This document shows, one piece after another, positions 62,601 to 64,000 of a stretch of DNA of 64,000 nt (position 1 is the first letter of the stretch; every line of letters begins with the position of its first letter). The stretch lies in the NCBI GenBank assembly GCA_023379675.1, contig JAMCPL010000027.1, positions 37,176-101,175 of the forward strand, written 5' to 3'. Source of the stretch: Actinomycetota bacterium (GTDB taxonomy: Bacteria > Actinomycetota > Acidimicrobiia > Acidimicrobiales > JAMCPL01). The notes beneath the pieces were generated by a model, which searched no databases, had not been told where the DNA came from, and saw nothing but the letters and a program-made list of their open reading frames with translations. A program made the translations under genes and the position numbers.

Positions 62601-64000
62601 GGCACACCGGTGGATGTATCCGGCACTTCCTCGTTCAATGACATCGTCTGTCCCCGTCAGGCGAACTGCGTAGCCGCTGGATGGACTCGCGCCCAAGCAA
62701 CAGGGAAGGAGGGCGTCATCACTCCGGTTACTATATCTGCGAGCGGGATTCCAAGTGCAGGCACACCGGTGGATGTATCCGGCACCTTCTCTCTTATCGG
62801 CCTAGCCTGCCCGTCCTCCGCCGCCTGCGAGGCCGTCGGAGAGGCCCCCGGGGTAGGCGTGCATAAAGGGGGGACCGCCGTGGCGATCACTCTATCTTCG
62901 AGTGGGATACCAAGCGCAGGCACACCGGTGGATATATCCGGCACTTCAGCCCTCTATAACATTGCTTGCACTTCTTCGACTTCCTGCGTGGCCGCGGGGT
63001 ACAACTATTTCGCGAGCACGGGTAACTATGCTGGAACAATCCTGCCGATCACTCTCTCCTCGAACGGGGTATCGAGCATGGGCACCCTGACCGACATCTC
63101 CGGTACTTCAGTCCTATACGATCTTGCCTGCATCTCCTCAGCTACCTGTGTGGTCATCGGAGAGACCTACAGGTACAGCATGGAAAGTATCATGGTGCCG
63201 ATGACGGTCTCTCCGAGTGGGATCCCGTCTACAGGCACACCGGTTACCGTACCTGGCCTTTGGATCCTAGATGCCATCGCCTGCCCGTCCTCGACCTCTT
63301 CCACCTCGGCAGGCGCGTGTGTGGCTGCTGGGCAATCCGCAGGCGGGGAGGGAGTCGCCGTCCCGGTCGCTCTCTCCTCGAACGGGACCGTCTCTGCAGG
63401 AACGCCGGTGGATGTATCGGGAACCGTCTCTCTCGATGCCATCACCTGCACGTCCTCGACCTCTTCTACCTCGGCAGGTACCTGTGTGGCTGCCGGGCAA
63501 TCCGCAGGCGGGGAGGGAGTCGCCGTCCCGGTCGCTCTCTCCTCGAACGGGACCGTCTCTGCAGGAACGCCGGTGGATGTATCGGGAACCGTCTCTCTCG
63601 ATGCCATCGCCTGCCCGTCCTCGACCTCTTCTACCTCGGCGGGTACCTGTGTGGCTGCTGGGCAATCCGCAGGCGGGGAGGGAGTCGCCGTCCCGGTCGC
63701 TCTCTCCTCGAACGGGACCGTCTCTGCAGGAACGCCGGTGGATGTATCGGGAACCGTCTCTCTCGATGCCATCACCTGCACGTCCTCGACCTCTTCTACC
63801 TCGGCAGGTACCTGTGTGGCTGCCGGGCAATCCGCAGGCGGGGAGGGAGTCGCCGTCCCGGTCGCTCTCTCCTCGAACGGGACCGTCTCTGCAGGAACGC
63901 CGGTGGATGTATCGGGAACCGTCTCTCTCGATGCCATCGCCTGCCCGTCCTCGACCTCTTCTACCTCGGCGGGTACCTGTGTGGCTGCTGGGCAATCCGC
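59655..64000 (+). CDS. Giant S53 (sedolisin/kumamolisin)-related protein with Cys-pair repeat array, 3' end beyond window
   Basis: A single frame stays open from ATG 59655 to the window end (at least 1448 codons). After a signal-like N terminus comes a pro-kumamolisin domain (PLAIDLVLRHSPLLGKFL...YHHFLRPGQF, about 70-170), then the S53 fold from about residue 290 (AQAYGFTAAYGSG, TLDIEEAASLAPDAGILVYEG). The catalytic Glu four residues before the LDIE Asp is Thr, and the usual GDSG oxyanion Asp is Ser (STGSSGSEGC), so the protease is probably inactive. Directly after this, at least 18 repeats of about 50-55 residues begin, each with a CPxxxxxxCVAAG-type Cys pair, resembling beta-propeller blades. 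Confidence 0.8.
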   Translation, partial: MQRIATVTKIMIVSSALLAGTTPAKVPIRSTDRSASATSYAPLVPVPAATTPVSRAKAIGTLPAAQPLAIDLVLRHSPLLGKFLKDLYTPGSPYYHHFLRPGQFETRFGPGAPAIHAVETSLDSAHLHPRLTGSIISIHASAATVESALHTHLERYVLPNGRLVFANLSRPELPASAAKYIQAIVGLSTSPQPQPFGSSQASTPVAQPGTMHTLCSTPAGLFARLPQKSLPVMLKCPPRPAPSPVPSESLPSTAGPSKHAYTISRPLVTGEPAACNAASSLAETSGSYTAGQIAQAYGFTAAYGSGHLGAGETMALYELAPYSAGSVSTFENCYGISTSVTSISVDGGTAAGTGDSTTATLDIEEAASLAPDAGILVYEGPDNTPTGPLDTYNAIAAQDRAQVVSTAWGICESAIPKSYAQAENAIFEQMAAQGQTVFASTGSSGSEGCAKPSNTSSITSSACPFTTTCIAPGSNGTIGIAVGVKDASSTPTLAGTPVDVPGTSTLDAVACPVPASSTTSTTCVAAGTTGSGEGVAVPLGLSPSGTVSAGTPVDVPGTSTLDAVACPVPASSTTSTTCVAAGTTGSGEGVAVPLGLSPSGTVSAGTPVDVPGTSTLDAVACPVPASSTTSTTCVAAGTTGSGEGVAVPLGLSPSGTVSAGTPVDVPGTSTLDAVACPVPASSTTSTTCVAAGYSYVSSTSTEGIVVALGLSPSGTVSAGTPVDVPGLTPLYGIACASSTSCIAAGEAVGYSLEAVGYNLEGVTVPVTLSPDGIVSAGTPVDVSTATSFNTISCASSTSCVAGGYTYVANTTNEEAVAVPVALSSDGTVSAGTPVAVPGLWILYSMACPLSTTSSTICVAAGADTNSTQGAVIPVTLSRSGTPSAGTPVYIPGTISLNSISCPSSTICEAVGETANGEGIVIPVTLSSSGTVSVGTPVDASGTTALNGLICSVSTTCETVGRGTNGDGAIVPVTLSSSGIPSAGTPVDVSGTSSFNDIVCPRQANCVAAGWTRAQATGKEGVITPVTISASGIPSAGTPVDVSGTFSLIGLACPSSAACEAVGEAPGVGVHKGGTAVAITLSSSGIPSAGTPVDISGTSALYNIACTSSTSCVAAGYNYFASTGNYAGTILPITLSSNGVSSMGTLTDISGTSVLYDLACISSATCVVIGETYRYSMESIMVPMTVSPSGIPSTGTPVTVPGLWILDAIACPSSTSSTSAGACVAAGQSAGGEGVAVPVALSSNGTVSAGTPVDVSGTVSLDAITCTSSTSSTSAGTCVAAGQSAGGEGVAVPVALSSNGTVSAGTPVDVSGTVSLDAIACPSSTSSTSAGTCVAAGQSAGGEGVAVPVALSSNGTVSAGTPVDVSGTVSLDAITCTSSTSSTSAGTCVAAGQSAGGEGVAVPVALSSNGTVSAGTPVDVSGTVSLDAIACPSSTSSTSAGTCVAAGQS
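61136..61795 (+). repeat. Four near-identical 165-bp tandem repeats
   Basis: Units beginning near 61136, 61301, 61466 and 61631 are almost identical at DNA level; each encodes one 55-residue Cys-pair repeat (GTPVDVPGTSTLDAVACPV...). The fourth diverges in its second half after about 61725. The identity points to very recent expansion or conversion. Confidence 0.92.
63331..64000 (+). repeat. 165-bp tandem repeats with a 330-bp higher-order period
   Basis: Units start at 63331, 63496, 63661, 63826 and 63991. Alternate units differ consistently (ATCACCTGCACG with TCGGCAGGTA versus ATCGCCTGCCCG with TCGGCGGGTA), so the real duplication unit is a pair of 165-bp repeats. The array continues past the window end. 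Confidence 0.9.

Noticed and set aside
63167..63995. Two overlapping minus-strand repetitive reading frames at the window end
   Set aside because: Shadows of the plus-strand 165-bp array; no start signal or family motif.

Overview
The window looks like chromosomal DNA of an actinobacterium of moderate GC. A WhiB regulator, a PafB-PafC pair, a mycothiol-type DinB/maleylpyruvate-isomerase homologue, a homodimeric AceE and a tRNA-Lys without encoded CCA all fit that phylum. An acidophilic or iron-associated Acidimicrobiia-like lineage is a plausible inference, but nothing here proves it. GTG and TTG starts are frequent.

Layout. 1-2.0 kb (minus): truncated aldo/keto reductase, an HSD10-like SDR, RNase HI with a large insert. 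2.3-9.1 kb (plus): aceE, two tandem leucine-rich-repeat-variant (LRV) genes, thiE, a methyltransferase. 9.2-13.9 kb: an Mcd-like acyl-CoA dehydrogenase and an Mcl1-like malyl-CoA lyase (both ethylmalonyl-CoA-pathway-type), with lgt between them, then a DinB-like protein. 13.95 kb: a tRNA with UAA anticodon but a short variable loop. 14.5-18.3 kb: glycosyltransferase, acyltransferase, NAD-epimerase and an archaeal-type riboflavin synthase. 18.5-25 kb (minus): a helicase-less MobF relaxase, pafC, pafB, pth, rplY, prs. 25-38.5 kb: acyl-CoA dehydrogenase, tRNA-Lys, a cell-surface glycan cluster (DUF2079, methyltransferase, flippase, YfhO, GT4), an alkyl-DHAP-synthase-like flavoprotein and glpD. 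38.6-42.1 kb: an oxidative-stress/redox cluster (Fur-family regulator, rubrerythrin-like protein, CCG-domain Fe-S protein, DUF3501) with palindromic operator candidates. 42.4-46.5 kb: whiB, trpD, zinc ribbon, orphan solute-binding lipoprotein, tRNA-Leu(GAG). 46.5-64 kb is an envelope/secretion region: a 1562-residue prepilin-like adhesin, a lipoprotein, a NapH-like plus GltD-like electron-transfer pair, a small pilin-like protein, a beta-helix lipoprotein, and the start of a giant S53-related protein with at least 18 Cys-pair repeats that runs off the window.

Two patterns cut across genes. First, short in-frame tandem duplications have expanded linkers and loops in many otherwise conserved proteins. 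Second, six places carry 28-44 bp direct repeats whose copies start 71-74 bp apart with unrelated sequence between them. The six repeats differ from one another and lie at gene ends or leaders. Their geometry resembles single repeat-spacer units, as if each came from one repeat-duplicating insertion. This is the least explained signal in the window.
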